From Chionoecetes opilio (Eukaryota > Arthropoda > Malacostraca > Decapoda > Majidae), in contig JACEEZ010018607.1 in NCBI GenBank assembly GCA_016584305.1, positions 32,548 through 96,547 of the forward strand: a stretch of DNA of 64,000 nucleotides. The letters run 5' to 3'. The notes beneath the pieces are model-generated. The model had not been told where the DNA came from. It worked only from the letters and a program-made list of their open reading frames with translations, and made no database searches. The stretch's first letter is position 1. Every line of letters begins with the position of its first letter. Position numbers and translations under genes: made by a program. Of this stretch, positions 22,066 through 33,387 are shown in pieces.

Positions 22066-24286
22066 TAGAGATAACAATGGTCAGGGGCAGTGATAGATAA
22101 CAATGGTCAGGGGCAGTGATAGATAACAATGGTCAGGGGCAGTGATAGATAACAATGGTCAGGGGCAGTGATAGATAACAATGGTCAGGGGCAGTGATAG
22201 ATAACAATGGTCAGGGGCAGTGATAGATAACAATGGTCAGGGGCAGGATAGATAACAATGGTCAGGGGCAGTGATAGATAACAATGGTCAGGGGCTGTGA
22301 TAGATAACAATGGTCAGGGGCAGTGATAGATAACAATGGTCAGGGGCTGTGATAGATAACAAAGGTCAGGGGCTGTGATAGATAACAATGGTCAGGGGCT
22401 GTGATAGGTAACAATGGTCAGGGGCAGTGATAGATAACAATGGTCAGGGGCAGTGATAGATAACAATGGTCAGGGGCAGTGATAGATAACAATGGTCAGG
22501 GACAGTGATAGATAACAATGGTCAGGGGCTGTGATAGATAACAATGGTCAGGGGCAGTGATAGATAACAATGGTCAGGGGCAGTGATAGATAACAAAGGT
22601 CAGGGGTTGTGATAGATAACAATGGTCAGGGGCAGTGATAGATAACAATGGTCAGGGGCTGTGATAGATAACAATGGTCAGGGGCAGTGATAGATAACAA
22701 TGGTCAGGGGCTGTGATAGATAACAAAGGTCAGGGGCAGTGATAGATAACAATGGTCAGGGGCAGTGATAGATAACAATGGTCAGGGGCAGTGATAGATA
22801 TCAATGGTCAGGGGCAGTGATAGATAACAATGGTCAGGGGCTGTGATAGATAACAATGGTCAGGGGCTGTGATAGATAACAATGGTCAGGGGCAGTGATA
22901 GATAACAATGGTCAGGGGCAGTGATAGATAACAAAGGTCAGGGGCAGTGATAGATAACAATGGTCAGGGGCAGTGATAGATAACAATGGTCAGGGGCTGT
23001 GATAGATAACAATGGTCAGGGGCAGTGATAGATAACAATGGTCAAGGGCTGTGATAGATAACAATGATCAGGGGCTGTGATAGATAACAATGGTCAGGGG
23101 TTGTGATAGATAACAATGGTCAGGGGTTGTGATAGATAACAATGGTCAGGGGCTGTGATAGATAACAAAGGTCAGGGGCTGTGATAGATAACAATGGTCA
23201 GGGGCTGTGATAGGTAACAATGGTCAGGGGCAGTGATAGATAACAATGGTCAGGGGCAGTGATAGATAACAATGGTCAGGGGCAGTGATAGATAACAATG
23301 GTCAGGGGCAGTGATAGATAACAATGGTCAGGGGCTGTGATAGAGAACAATGGTCAGAGGCTGTGATAGATAAACAATGGTCAGGGGCAGATAGATAACA
23401 ATGGTCAGGGACAGTGATAGATAACAATGGTCAGGGGCTGTGATAGATAACAATGGTCAGGGGCTGTGATAGATAACAATGGTCAGGGGCTGTGATAGAT
23501 AACAATGGTCAGGGGCTGTGATAGATAACAATGGTCAGGGGCAGTGATAGATAACAATGGTCAAGGGTTGTGAGAGGTAACAATGGTCAGGGGCTGTGAT
23601 AGATAACAATGATCAGGGTCTGTGATAGATAACAATGGTCAGGGGCTGTGATAGATAACAATGGTCAGGGGCTGTGATAGATAACAATGGTCAGGGGCAG
23701 TGATAGATAACAATGGTCAAGGGTTGTGAGAGGTAACAATGGTCAGGGGTTGTGATAGATAACAATGGTCAGGGGTTGTGATAGATAACAATGGTCAGGG
23801 GCTGTGATAGATAACAATGGTCAGGGGTTGTGATAGATAACAATGGTCAGGGGCTGTGATAGATAACAATGGTCAGGGGTTGTGATAGATAACAATGGTC
23901 AGGGGCTGTGATAGATAACAATGGTCAGGGGTTGTGATAGATAACAATGGTCAGGGGTTGTGATAGATAACAATGGTCAGGGGCTGTGATAGATAACAAT
24001 GGTCAGGGGTTGTGATAGATAACAATGGTCAGGGGCTGTGATAGATAACAATGGTCAGGGTTGTGATAGATAACAATGGTCAGGGGCTGTGATAGATAAC
24101 AATGGTCAGGGGTTGTGATAGATAACAATGGTCAGGGGTTGTGATAGATAACAATGGTCAGGGGCTGTGATGTATAACAATGGTCAGGGGTTGTGATAGA
24201 TAACAAAGATCAGGGGTTGTGATAGATAACAAATGGGCAGGGGCTGTGATAGGTAACAATGGTCGGGAGCTGTGATCGATAACAAG
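22066..24286. repeat. Minisatellite, 26-bp unit, ~85 copies
   Basis: The unit reads GATAGATAACAATGGTCAGG plus GGCAGT. Nearly all units differ only at two or three places: GGCAGT, GGCTGT or GGTTGT at the end, and AATGG versus AAAGG. GGCAGT dominates the first half, while GGCTGT and GGTTGT dominate after ~23400. A few units carry single-base indels (22243, 23372). There is no unique spacer between units, so it is not a CRISPR array. Confidence 0.98.
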
Positions 24287-24429
24287 GTAAATATTACATT
24301 GGTAAAACTGCAGTTTTAAAGCATTACTCCCTATCTTTTCTCTTTCCCTATCCCCAACAAACATGGGGACCTTGTGGGAAAGTGGTGTTTTAGGGTGGGG
24401 AAATAAAAATGAACGGATATATGGGCTTC

Positions 24430-24567
24430 CGGAAGTTTGGGATATCGACACTCGTGGAGAATGTGGGTCCCGCAGTTTCCCGCTGGCTGTCCCACGGTCT
24501 GTGTTGCCAGATCTGTATTTCTGCTGCAGTCACAGTGCAGTGTTACCACGCCAGGCGAGGCGTCTCT

Positions 24568-24599
<32 letters not shown>

Positions 24600-24805
24600 C
24601 TCTCTTCCCTTCTCTCTTTCCTTTCCCTTCTCTCTCTTCCTTTCCCTTCTCTCTCTTCCTTTCCCTTCTCTCTCTCTCTCTCTCCTCTTTTTTTTTTCAT
24701 TACTATTTCTTCTCCCCCTCCTCCTCTTCCTTCTCCCTCTTCATCCTCCACCCGATGAAAATATTCACGATAATATCACATATGGCTATGATGTGTGTGT
24801 GTTGT

Positions 24806-24884
<79 letters not shown>

Positions 24885-25148
24885 TGACTTGATCTGGCCA
24901 ATTGACTTTCATTTTGCGTCTCTCTCTCTCCCTCTCTCTCTCTCTCTTTTCTCTCTCTCCTTTTTTTTCCTTTCTCTCTCTCTCCTTTCTTTTTTCTCTC
25001 CTTTTTTTTTTTCATCTACTATTTCTTCTCCCTCCTCCTCCTCCTCCCTCTTCATCCTCCACACAATGAAAATATTCACGATAATATCACATACTGGCTA
25101 TGATGTGTGTGTGTATTGACTTGATCTGATCAATTGACTTTCATTTGC

Positions 25149-25206
<58 letters not shown>

Positions 25207-25320
25207 TTCATCTACTATTTCTTCTCCCTCCTCCTCCTCTTCCTTCTCCCTCTTCATCCTCCACACGATGAAAATATTCACGATAATATCACATACTGGC
25301 TATGATGTGTGTTGCCTAGT
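24430..25320. repeat. Foldback arm F1: CT/GT-rich sequence in three tandem-like blocks
   Basis: It starts GGGATATCGACACTCGTGGA, then has (CT)n tracts. The block CATCCTCC..GATGAAAATATTCACGATAATATCACAT..GGCTATGATGTG recurs three times (24745, 25050, 25255), separated by (GT)n and CT-rich DNA. The inverted partner is 27508-28290. Ser/Leu-rich and Thr/His-rich frames here are microsatellite shadows. Confidence 0.8.
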
Positions 25321-25918
25321 TTTGCCTAGTTGTAACAGGAAACAACAGTTTTACTGGAAAAGAGCTATGCTCGTACTGTCCCGTCTCCAAATCTACTATT
25401 ATCCAGCTTGCCTTTTAAGTCCTGAATATTTCTTGCATTAATCACTTTTGCATCAAGGTTGTTCCAGGTTCTATGCTTCTATAGGGGGAAGCTGTATTTT
25501 TTTATGTCCCTCTTGCATGTTGTCCTTTTAAAATTTTCTTCTTATGACCTCTTGCACTTCTATCTTTCCCACACAAACAGATCTTCTCTATCAATTTTTT
25601 CCAGACCCATTGAGGGCTCTATACACTGCTATAAAATCTCCCCTTCTCTTCTTTCTCAAGAGTTGGGGGGTTTTTAGTCTTGAAAGTCTTTCTTATATGG
25701 TAAATCTCCAGGCTTGGAGCCATTTTGTGGCTGCTCTTTGTATTCTCTCAATTTTCCTTATATCCTTCTTTTATGTGGTGACCAAATCACTGCCGCATTT
25801 TCCCAACCTTGGTCGAATCAAAGATGTTATCAATTTCTTAATCATCTCTTCATCCAAAATATTGAATGCCATTCTTATATTCCTCAGCAATGATATGTAT
25901 CTCCTGTGATCTTGTTTA
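25321..25918 (-). pseudogene. LINE-A copy 5, 3' part
   Basis: It carries the same ORF2 C-terminal region as copy 3, in minus orientation. It starts at a GT-rich junction with the repeated tail TTGCCTAGTTG. It is interrupted at 25918 by a solo LTR and resumes at 26742. Confidence 0.8.
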
Positions 25919-26741
25919 TGTAGCGCCCCCTTTATAATTTATTATTTTGACGTTAATTCAAGAGGGCTCCACAATCCTGGCTATTACGCTGCCACCACCC
26001 ACAATAAGTGGGAATTTTTTTTTATAAAATTAAGAAAATATGTAATTTACTAATGGGTCTGAATAACAACGTGTTATAAGAAACTTAATATATTTGCACT
26101 TTACTGATTCACCAGTAATTACCCCCAAAACTCCTTTAAACCTAATATTTTAACTTATGTCTTAATTAAATACATACTTAATGCTAATAACATAGACACG
26201 CAGCGACTCTCAGCTCGTGCTCAAAACCGTAATCCTATAACTCCTTAACCTAAATCATTGAGTAAATGTCCCGTCACTGGTTCTCTGTGTAACTTTTCCC
26301 GTCACACGATTCTCTGAGTCAAGTATCAAGGGCCCACACACTCCAGCATGAGACTAAGCCTTAGCGGGACCTGGGTTAAAAACAGAGGCGTTCACAGCTG
26401 TTCCCCCCCTGTTCATCCAGCCGGCTCCCCACTGCTACCTTGAACCCTTATATAGGTGAAAACCAAAACCCCCGCACGTCTTACCACAAACAGACACGTG
26501 GACCCAAAGACATCTAATATGGCGATCTACCTTCCTCCCTGCCTGGCCCGCTGACGTCACCAGCTACCGTCGGGAAAAAATATATCAAAATATATTTTTA
26601 TATAGTGATTCAGAACTGAGGAGTGAAGGAAAATTATGCATTTCATTACTCGACATTATAAAATTACTTTAACCCCCCCACTCAAGGGTAAACTCTTCAT
26701 CAATCATGAGTCAAACGTTTAGCCCATTTTCCCGCTTTACA
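25919..26741. mobile_element. Solo LTR, 823 bp, TG...CA ends and TTTA duplication
   Basis: The element starts TGTAGCGCCCCC and ends GCTTTACA. TTTA flanks it at 25915-25918 and 26742-26745, and LINE-A copy 4 shows the empty site at the matching place (GATCTTGTTTATATG, ~14656). A TATATAGG box lies near 26450. No internal retroelement genes remain, as expected after LTR-LTR recombination. The orientation is uncertain. Confidence 0.75.
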
Positions 26742-27507
26742 TTTATATCCTTCTCTGGTGACAAATTATCCGTAATCCACACTCCCAGATTTTTTTCGAC
26801 CTTTGTTTTGATTATCCATTCATTCCCATCGAATACTTTCCTCTCTGTCTCTTTTTGCTACTGCCCATTCCAATCACTTTACATTTGTTGGCATTAAACT
26901 CCATTTCCCATAGTTAATCCATCTGAAAATCTTATCTAGACCTTTTGTAAATCCCCAGTCTCTTACTTTCTACTTTTCTTAGTAATTTAGCATCATCAGC
27001 GAATAAACTCATATAACTATTTACTCCTTCTGGTCATATCATTACATAGACCAAGAACATCACTGGGGCAATTTCTGATCCTTGAGGAACTCCACTATCA
27101 CCCCTGCACCAATTCTGGGTTCTGATCTATTATTACTGTTCTCATCTCTCTGTTTCTCAAAAAGTCTTCCATCCACTTCAGCAAACCACCCTTCAATCCT
27201 CCTACATGTTCTAGCTTCCAGGGGCAGTCTCTTATGAGGTACCTAGTCAAATGCCTTCTTTAGGTCCAAATATATGCAATCGACCCACCCCTCTCTTTCT
27301 GTGTCACATCGATCACTCTCGAGTAAAAGCTTAATAAAATTCGTTGTACATGACATTCCTCCTCTAAATCCAAAACTGGCCACCTGCGAGTGTGTTTGCT
27401 CTTCCAAATATTTCAACCATCTGTCCTTCACAATTTTTCACACATTTTTTCCACTACACTTGTTAATGATACTGGCCTGAATTTAGTGGTTCTTTCTTTG
27501 TCTCCCC
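26742..27507 (-). pseudogene. LINE-A copy 5, RT palm part
   Basis: It continues the broken LINE. The minus strand gives VDCIYLDLKKAFD (~27270), FGFRGGMSCTTNFIKLLLES (~27350) and the LFADD region (~27000). It is 5'-truncated at 27507 where a long GT tract begins. Comparable to 14670-15430 of copy 4. Confidence 0.8.
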
Positions 27508-28082
27508 TTGGTGTGTGTGTGTGTGTGTGTGGGTGTGTGTGTGTGTGATGACTTAATCTGGTCAGATGAGGAGAGGTAGCAGGTCTCCCTTAGTCCCTCT
27601 CGTAGTTAGTCCCTCCGTAAAAAATTTGTCCAGTCTCTCTCTCTCTCTCTCTCTCTCTCAAGAGAGAGAGAGAGAGAGAGGGGAGAGAGAGAGAGAGAGA
27701 GAGGGAGATGAGGAGAGAGAGAGAAGGAGACGAGGAGAAACGAGGAGGGGAGCGAGAGGGGAGCGAGAAAGAGAGAGAGCGAGAGAGCGAGACTCGCAAA
27801 ATGAAAGTAAAGAAGAGTAAAAAAAAAGTAAGGAGAGAGGGACTAAGGGAGAACCTGCTACCTCACCTCACTGACAGATCAAGTCAAGTCACACACACAC
27901 ACACCCCAACCCCACATCATAGCCAGTATGTGATATTATCGTGAATTTTTTTCATCGTGTGGAGGATGAAGAGCGAGAAAGGGAGAAGGAAGAGGTGGAG
28001 GAGGGAGAAGAAATAGTAGATGAAAAAAAAGAAAAAGAGGAGAAAGATAAGGGAAAGGAAGAGAGAGAGAGAGATAAGAGAG

Positions 28083-28163
<81 letters not shown>

Positions 28164-28290
28164 AGACTCGCCCGGCGTGGTATCACTGCACTGTGACTGC
28201 AGCAGAAATACATATCTGGCAACTCAGTCCGCGGGACAGCCAGCGGGAAACTGCGGGACCCACATTCTCCATGAGTGCCGGGATATCACC
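27508..28290. repeat. Foldback arm F2: GT/GA-rich, inverted partner of F1
   Basis: It runs from (GT)n and (GA)n tracts through CACATCATAGCCAGTATGTG and GATATTATCGTGAATTTTTT to GGGACCCACATTCTCCATGA, the mirror of the F1 start. F1 and F2 therefore look like the two arms of one foldback element split at its centre by LINE-A copy 5. Confidence 0.75.
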
Positions 28291-28399
28291 CTAATATTTT
28301 AGGGGAATTTCCCTACATATTAGGGAAATTTATCTAGAACTTAGGCTAATAGCCCTAGTCAGGGATAATTCCTACAATGAAGGGAAATATTCCATTTAA

Positions 28400-29061
28400 C
28401 CCTTTCAGTGACAAATGACGTCTTTGAGCGTCATCCGGTACATGTTTGCCATAGTACAAATGACGTCTTTGAGCGTCATCCAAAAAAAATATTTAAAATA
28501 TTTATTAAAAATCTTAAAAAAGCGCGCGGTTGACGTTGAGATTCACTTGACCGTTGGAGCGAATTACAATATATTATATTAAAATATATTTTGTATAATA
28601 TAATATTGTATAATATTATATTATACAATATATTTATTATAAAAAAAAACTTTACGCTATCTTTCACTTCGTTGTATGGCTTTATTTTTGAGCGAATTAC
28701 AATACATTATACTTCATTGGAAAGGAAATTTATTCGGCTATGTCATGGAATGTAGAAAAATCTTCTATGATGATAAGTTGATTTTTGGGATATTATTTTC
28801 TGCCGCAAGGTGTTATTATTTTTTTTTTTTCACTTCTAACTCGAGGTTTTGTAAGTTATTTCCGCTAGCATATTTTTTGAACATGTATGATATAGGAAAT
28901 GATCTTAGCTTAAAAACGAAACATAATTGAACTCGATACCTTTGATAGTTTAGTTTCTAGACGCAGTGGAAGTACAACTTTTTTCCCGCGCGTGACATTT
29001 CGGGTGACAATGGGTTTACGCGGGACAACAAAAAGTTAATGACAATGGTGACATGAAAGGG
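28400..29061. mobile_element. piggyBac-type MITE, 662 bp
   Basis: TTAA flanks it at 28396-28399 and 29062-29065. The ends read CCCTTTCAGTGAC and, reverse complemented, CCCTTTCATGTCAC. A subterminal AAATGACGTCTTTGAGCGTC is present twice (~28413 and 28459). The short open stretch at 28676-28930 has no domain I recognise. Confidence 0.75.
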
Positions 29062-29273
29062 TTAAGGTAAATTTCCCTAAATTTCAAGAAATTCCAGAAA
29101 TTTGGTAAAACTTCTACGTAAGGAAAAACTGAAATTGCATAATAAATTACTGATCTGGGGGGGTTGTGCCCCCCAAAATCTCCCGCTAGTTTACTAACCA
29201 AACTTGAACGTTAGTTACCTAACCTTACCTAACCTATAGATAGTCTGCACTCAAGACACTCAAAACACATCAA

Positions 29274-30643
29274 GTGGGGGGGTGGACATCCCGGAACCTG
29301 TGCTACGCGGATCCTCCAATGCTGTACCAAAGAAGCACCTTTCACCTCTCCCGAGGGAACAAATACCGGCAGATAGACGGTGTCGCCATGGGCTCGCCCT
29401 TAAGGGTATTGCTGGCAAACTTCTTCATGGGCTGCATAGAAGAAGAAGAAGTATTTAAGAAAATAAACAAGCCCGACATATATAGCCGCTACATCGATGA
29501 CATTTCATCAAAACGAAGTGTCACTAAGAAGCAGAACAACTGAAACTCTGCCTATAAGATACTTCAGGCCTCACCTTCACCATAGAAAGCAGCTCAGACA
29601 AATCAATGCCGTTTTTGGACGTCCTCGTAACACAACAAGAGGAATGTTTTAGCACAAATGTCTACGTGAAGCCAACGAACCCCGGACACTGCCTCAACGG
29701 AAAAAGTAAATGCCCGCAGCAATATAAGGACTCGACCATCCGTGCATATATTAGAATAGCTCTAACACACTGTAGTATGTGGCAACTCGTACACAAAGAA
29801 ATCGAGCGATCTACTCAAGTCCTCATTACCAACGGCTTCAGTGAAAGAGACATCAACCGTTAGACCAAGAAAATTATGGAGAGCTGGTGCAATCCTAACG
29901 CCACAGAAAAGAGCCAAGACATAACTGTTTTTTACCGGGCTTTCTTCTCCACCGCTTACAAAGAAGAAGAAAGAAAATATCACAAATTGTCAACCGTAAT
30001 GTGAAACCTACAGACCCAGAGAGAAGAATAAAACTACAAATATATAACAAGAAACAAGAAAGTCAGCAAGCTCCTTCTCCGAAACAGCCCAAGCCAGACG
30101 AAAGAGACAATCCAGAAGTCCCATGTCGTTTATAGGATCACGTGCAAACGAGGAAACTGTGAAGTTCTCCCCTCCTCCTACATTGGCATGACGACAACGA
30201 AGCTGTCTCGACGTCTTACTTGCCACTTAAGTTCCGGAGTCCCAAAAAGTCACCTACTAGACTTCACCTGCTCTCCCAAGCATGAGGAGAACAAAGGGTA
30301 GCGATATCCAACCCACAGAGACGCAAAGCAAGGAGGAGCAGAAGCCATCCACCAATGAGCAAGGCCGCCAGACTTCTCTTTAAGTAGCGGCTCGCACTGC
30401 ACCCACTCATGCTCACCTCTGCATCTGAGGAGAAAACATCTCTCCACGCTGCTGAAGAAGGGTCCATGACCCAAAATCGTGATACAGCAAAAGACCAGCT
30501 ATGGCGAAGTCATAAACTTGATCACTAAAGAGAATAAGACACTCTTAAGACAGAGAAAATATCTTGAAAAAGATAATAAATGCTGAACTAGCTATCACTT
30601 TTAACGAGATCTGTCTCAGAGAAAATATCCTGCCCGTATGTAC

Positions 30644-30647
<4 letters not shown>
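29274..30647 (+). pseudogene. Penelope-like retroelement: RT and GIY-YIG endonuclease, partial
   Basis: The first part encodes an RT: NKYRQIDGVAMGSPL (~29360-29405), LANFFMGCIEEE, then YSRYIDDI (~29483), the metal-binding motif typical of Penelope RTs, and, after a frameshift, KSMPFLDVLVTQQEE (~29600). Next come STQVLITNGFSERDINR and a C-terminal endonuclease: VVYRITCKRGNCEVLPSSY joined to IGMTTTKLSRRLTCHLSSG (30125-30240), a clear GIY-YIG domain with the usual upstream Cys pair. Penelope elements use RT and this nuclease for target-primed insertion. The N-terminal third is missing. At least three frameshifts or stops occur (29541, 29861, 30000 areas). The 3' end leads into (AAAT)n. Confidence 0.85.
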
Positions 30648-30699
<52 letters not shown>

Positions 30700-30702
30700 A
30701 TA
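30648..30702. repeat. (AAAT)n microsatellite
   Basis: About 13 units lie directly after the Penelope-like 3' end and before the Tigger element; it may be a retroelement tail. Confidence 0.95.
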
Positions 30703-31189
30703 TATTATATATACAGTCAAACCTCGATATAACGGACCTCGATTTAACGGACTCCATTCACCAGACAAATTTGTGGGCAAGAATGGCATATCAGACCGCT
30801 TATCGCCGCTGGAATCGTCAACTCGACATAATTTTTTATTTTTATTTTGGAATGCTTGGGTTTTAAGGAGTTTTAATGCATCAGATATTAAGATATATAA
30901 GGTAGGAGCCTGTGTTGCTAGTGATTTAGTTGTAGAAGGGTGTATGTGGGTTTAAAATATTGAATATTAGTACGTATTGCAATTTCTTGACTTCTTCTGT
31001 GACCTCTTTCTCTTAAAGTAATCGTCCAGACCCATTTTTTCTTTACATAATTATGTTGAATGATCATTCAAAAATACCTAATCCACAAAAAATTATTCAT
31101 TTCCACGCCTTATTTCCCTAAAAACACGACTTTTGTAAAAAGCGCGGGAAAAAACAACAGCCTCATTCCAGCCGTGCACGAAACATGCT

Positions 31190-31710
31190 GGTGACGTCAC
31201 ATCAGGAAGCCTCCCAGCCCTGCCTGATACAGATACACGGAGACTCAGAAAAAAACATAGTACTTGAAGAATTTTGGGTGTTTCTGATAGATTTTTTTTG
31301 CGATAGGCATATATTGCATCCTTCATGGGCACAGCAAGAAAGCTGTACCTTTCCAGAGAGCTTAGCACCCATTTCCGACCTATTTGGCCAGGTTATGTGT
31401 GTGCAGCGCCGGTAAGAGTCGGGTGAGAGCCGCGCGGTGTGAAACACATGTCTTCCCCGCGCGGCTCTCACCCGCCTTTTACGGCGCTCCACACACATAA
31501 CCTGGCCAACAATAGGTGGGAAAAATGGGTGCTAAGTCTCTGGAAAGGTACAGCTTTCTTGCTGTACCCATGAAGGATGCAAGTAATGCCATATGGGAAA
31601 ATAAATCTATCAAAACCCCCAAATTCTTTAGGTTTCTATGTTTTTTACGAGTCTCCGTGTATCTGTATCAGGCAGGCTGGGAGGCTTCCTGATGTGACGT
31701 CACCGAGCCA
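31190..31710. mobile_element. Near-palindromic foldback insert inside the Tigger element
   Basis: The arms pair from GTGACGTCACATCAGGAAGC (31191) to its complement (~31680-31707), through GTACCTTTCCAGAGA (31340) and its mirror, to a centre near 31445 between GAGCCGCGCGG and CCGCGCGGCTC. Each arm is about 250 bp. It has no coding capacity. Confidence 0.75.
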
Positions 31711-32346
31711 TGGTCGGTCGTCTGTGGTTATCAGTTGTGTTTTGAGAGCTCGGGGAATTTCAGATTTGAATGCGGATCATTTAAAAACGGGTGACTGGAT
31801 GCAAAAAGGGGACAACATATTGTTGATATACCGTTCATGGCTATATTTTGACTGCATTAAAAACAGGAATGATGAAATGGTCTGGACGATTACTTTAAGT
31901 TTCGTGCTTGTAGGTCCTCTCCTCTCCTCTCCTCTAGTGTTAGCTGAAGCTTTACCCGGGAGATTGCACAGCATCACACATACACAGCTGTTCGTCTGCA
32001 CTATTTGCAGGTCGAATGTAAACAAGCATGGCTCCGACACCCAGGCAGGCTATCCCCTGCCCATACACTTACTTAGTATATTGTCAATCGTTGACAAGCA
32101 TAACTAGCTAAAAATGTGCACGGATGCATTCATGGTTGGCTCATCGGAACTTGTCAGACTCGTCGTCTGAGATCGACAGAAAAGGAGCTAATGTGACACG
32201 CCTTTACACAAGTGTCCGCCAGTCGGAGTGCGTGGTACATATATGACAGTCGGAGCACTTGTTTACAAGCTCAGTTTAAGCTGTCTTCGCCTGTTTTACG
32301 TTGTTTTATATGCTTATTTAGACTTGTTCAGTGCAGTGAAATCATT

Positions 32347-32622
32347 ATGGCATCGAAACAGAAGGGAAGTGACAAAAGGAAGCGTGTGAATCTAAGTATT
32401 GCAGAGAAATTAGAACTCATTAAGAAGGTGGCGTCTGGTGTTTCTGTTGCCCGGGTGTGTGTCGAGTGTGGTGTAAAGAAACAAACAGTGAGTGAAATTC
32501 GCAAGGCTAAGGACAAACTCAGAGAATATGCTGTGAAATTCAATGTTGATGCAAGTAAGGATAGGAAAGGATCATGTCATCATGTGTACATGGGTAACTT
32601 GTGTCTTATAATTATGTCTTAA
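32347..32622 (+). CDS. CENP-B/Tigger-type helix-turn-helix DNA-binding protein, truncated (91 aa)
   Basis: The open frame starts ATGGCATCGAAACAG and encodes MASKQKGSDKRKRVNLSIAE, followed by KLELIKKVASGVSVARVC and VKKQTVSEIRKAKDKLREY. This is the first helix-turn-helix of Tigger/jerky/CENP-B proteins (about residues 10-65), which binds element ends. The usual second HTH and the DDE domain are absent; after about residue 75 the protein ends in unrelated residues. GCAAGTAAGG near 32552 could be a splice donor, so the original exon may end there. The start at 32347 is preferred over an upstream in-frame ATG at 32212 because homologous proteins begin with this basic stretch. Unlike its neighbours it has no frameshift. 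Whether it is expressed is unknown. Confidence 0.7.
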   Translation: MASKQKGSDKRKRVNLSIAEKLELIKKVASGVSVARVCVECGVKKQTVSEIRKAKDKLREYAVKFNVDASKDRKGSCHHVYMGNLCLIIMS

Positions 32623-33091
32623 CGACAACACTGCTGCTGCCGTGGTCGCGCTGCGCTGCCAGGCGTGCATGAGCGCCTTGCTTGTATTTTTATCTATTTA
32701 CTCATATGTATGAATAATAGCCATTAAAATGCGATTATATGTCTACATTCACCTAGAATAATGGTATTTCATAGCATAGCAAGCAGTAATGAGCGAGCCT
32801 GGAGACTTACTACCTCTCCTAATACCACTCCCGTGCAGTCATGGGCGAGCTTGCTATGTAGCACCAGTCACTGTTTACCTTCCAACATAGCTACACGGTC
32901 TGGTTGTGTTTGTGATTAATTCTCATTTATTACACAGCATGCAGGAGCATACCAAATCCAGCATTTAGCGCCAGTCACTGTTTACCTCCCAACATAGCTA
33001 CACGGTCTGCTTGTGTTTGTGAGTATTTATAATTTATTTCACAAATTTCCTGTGTTTTACCTATATTTTTCCACCCTTGGGAAAATACCCT
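32623..33091. other. Non-coding 3' part of the Tigger element
   Basis: AT-rich, with an imperfect direct repeat (AGCACCAGTCACTGTTTACC at 32860 and GCGCCAGTCACTGTTTACC at 32967, each followed by TCCAACATAGCTACACGGTC-like text). No domain. Confidence 0.6.
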
Positions 33092-33160
33092 CGCCATAAC
33101 GGACAATCGGCTTTAACGGACCACTCCTCCCCCCCTTTAGTCCGTTATATCGAGGTTTGA

Positions 33161-33163
<3 letters not shown>

Positions 33164-33232
<69 letters not shown>
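33164..33232. repeat. (TA)n microsatellite
   Basis: Pure TA joins two TA-targeting elements. Confidence 0.98.
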
Positions 33233-33234
<2 letters not shown>

Positions 33235-33323
33235 CACACAAACCTCGATTTCCCGGACCTCGATTTCCCGGATATCGGATTTGCCGGACAATATCCGAGG
33301 TCCGGGGATATGTCAATCGTGGA

Positions 33324-33387
<64 letters not shown>

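Larger units (their letters stand above)
30714..33163 (+). mobile_element. Tigger/pogo-type element, 2.45 kb deletion derivative
   Basis: The TIRs are exact over 24 bases, beginning CAGTCAAACCTCGATATAAC at 30714 and mirrored to 33163, both beside TA, the Tc1/mariner/pogo target. The interior holds a foldback insert (31190-31710) and a short gene for a CENP-B-type DNA-binding domain, but no DDD catalytic domain. It is therefore non-autonomous. Confidence 0.85.

Noticed and set aside
22066..24286. CRISPR array
   Set aside because: Units are contiguous with no unique spacers and no cas-like genes; this is a eukaryotic minisatellite.
24363..25119. Long Ser/Leu- and Val/Cys-rich open frames
   Set aside because: They are translations of (CT)n and (GT)n tracts; all frames stay open because the repeats lack stops.
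28676..28930. 84-residue frame in the piggyBac-type MITE
   Set aside because: Not recognised as transposase; likely chance in AT-rich DNA.
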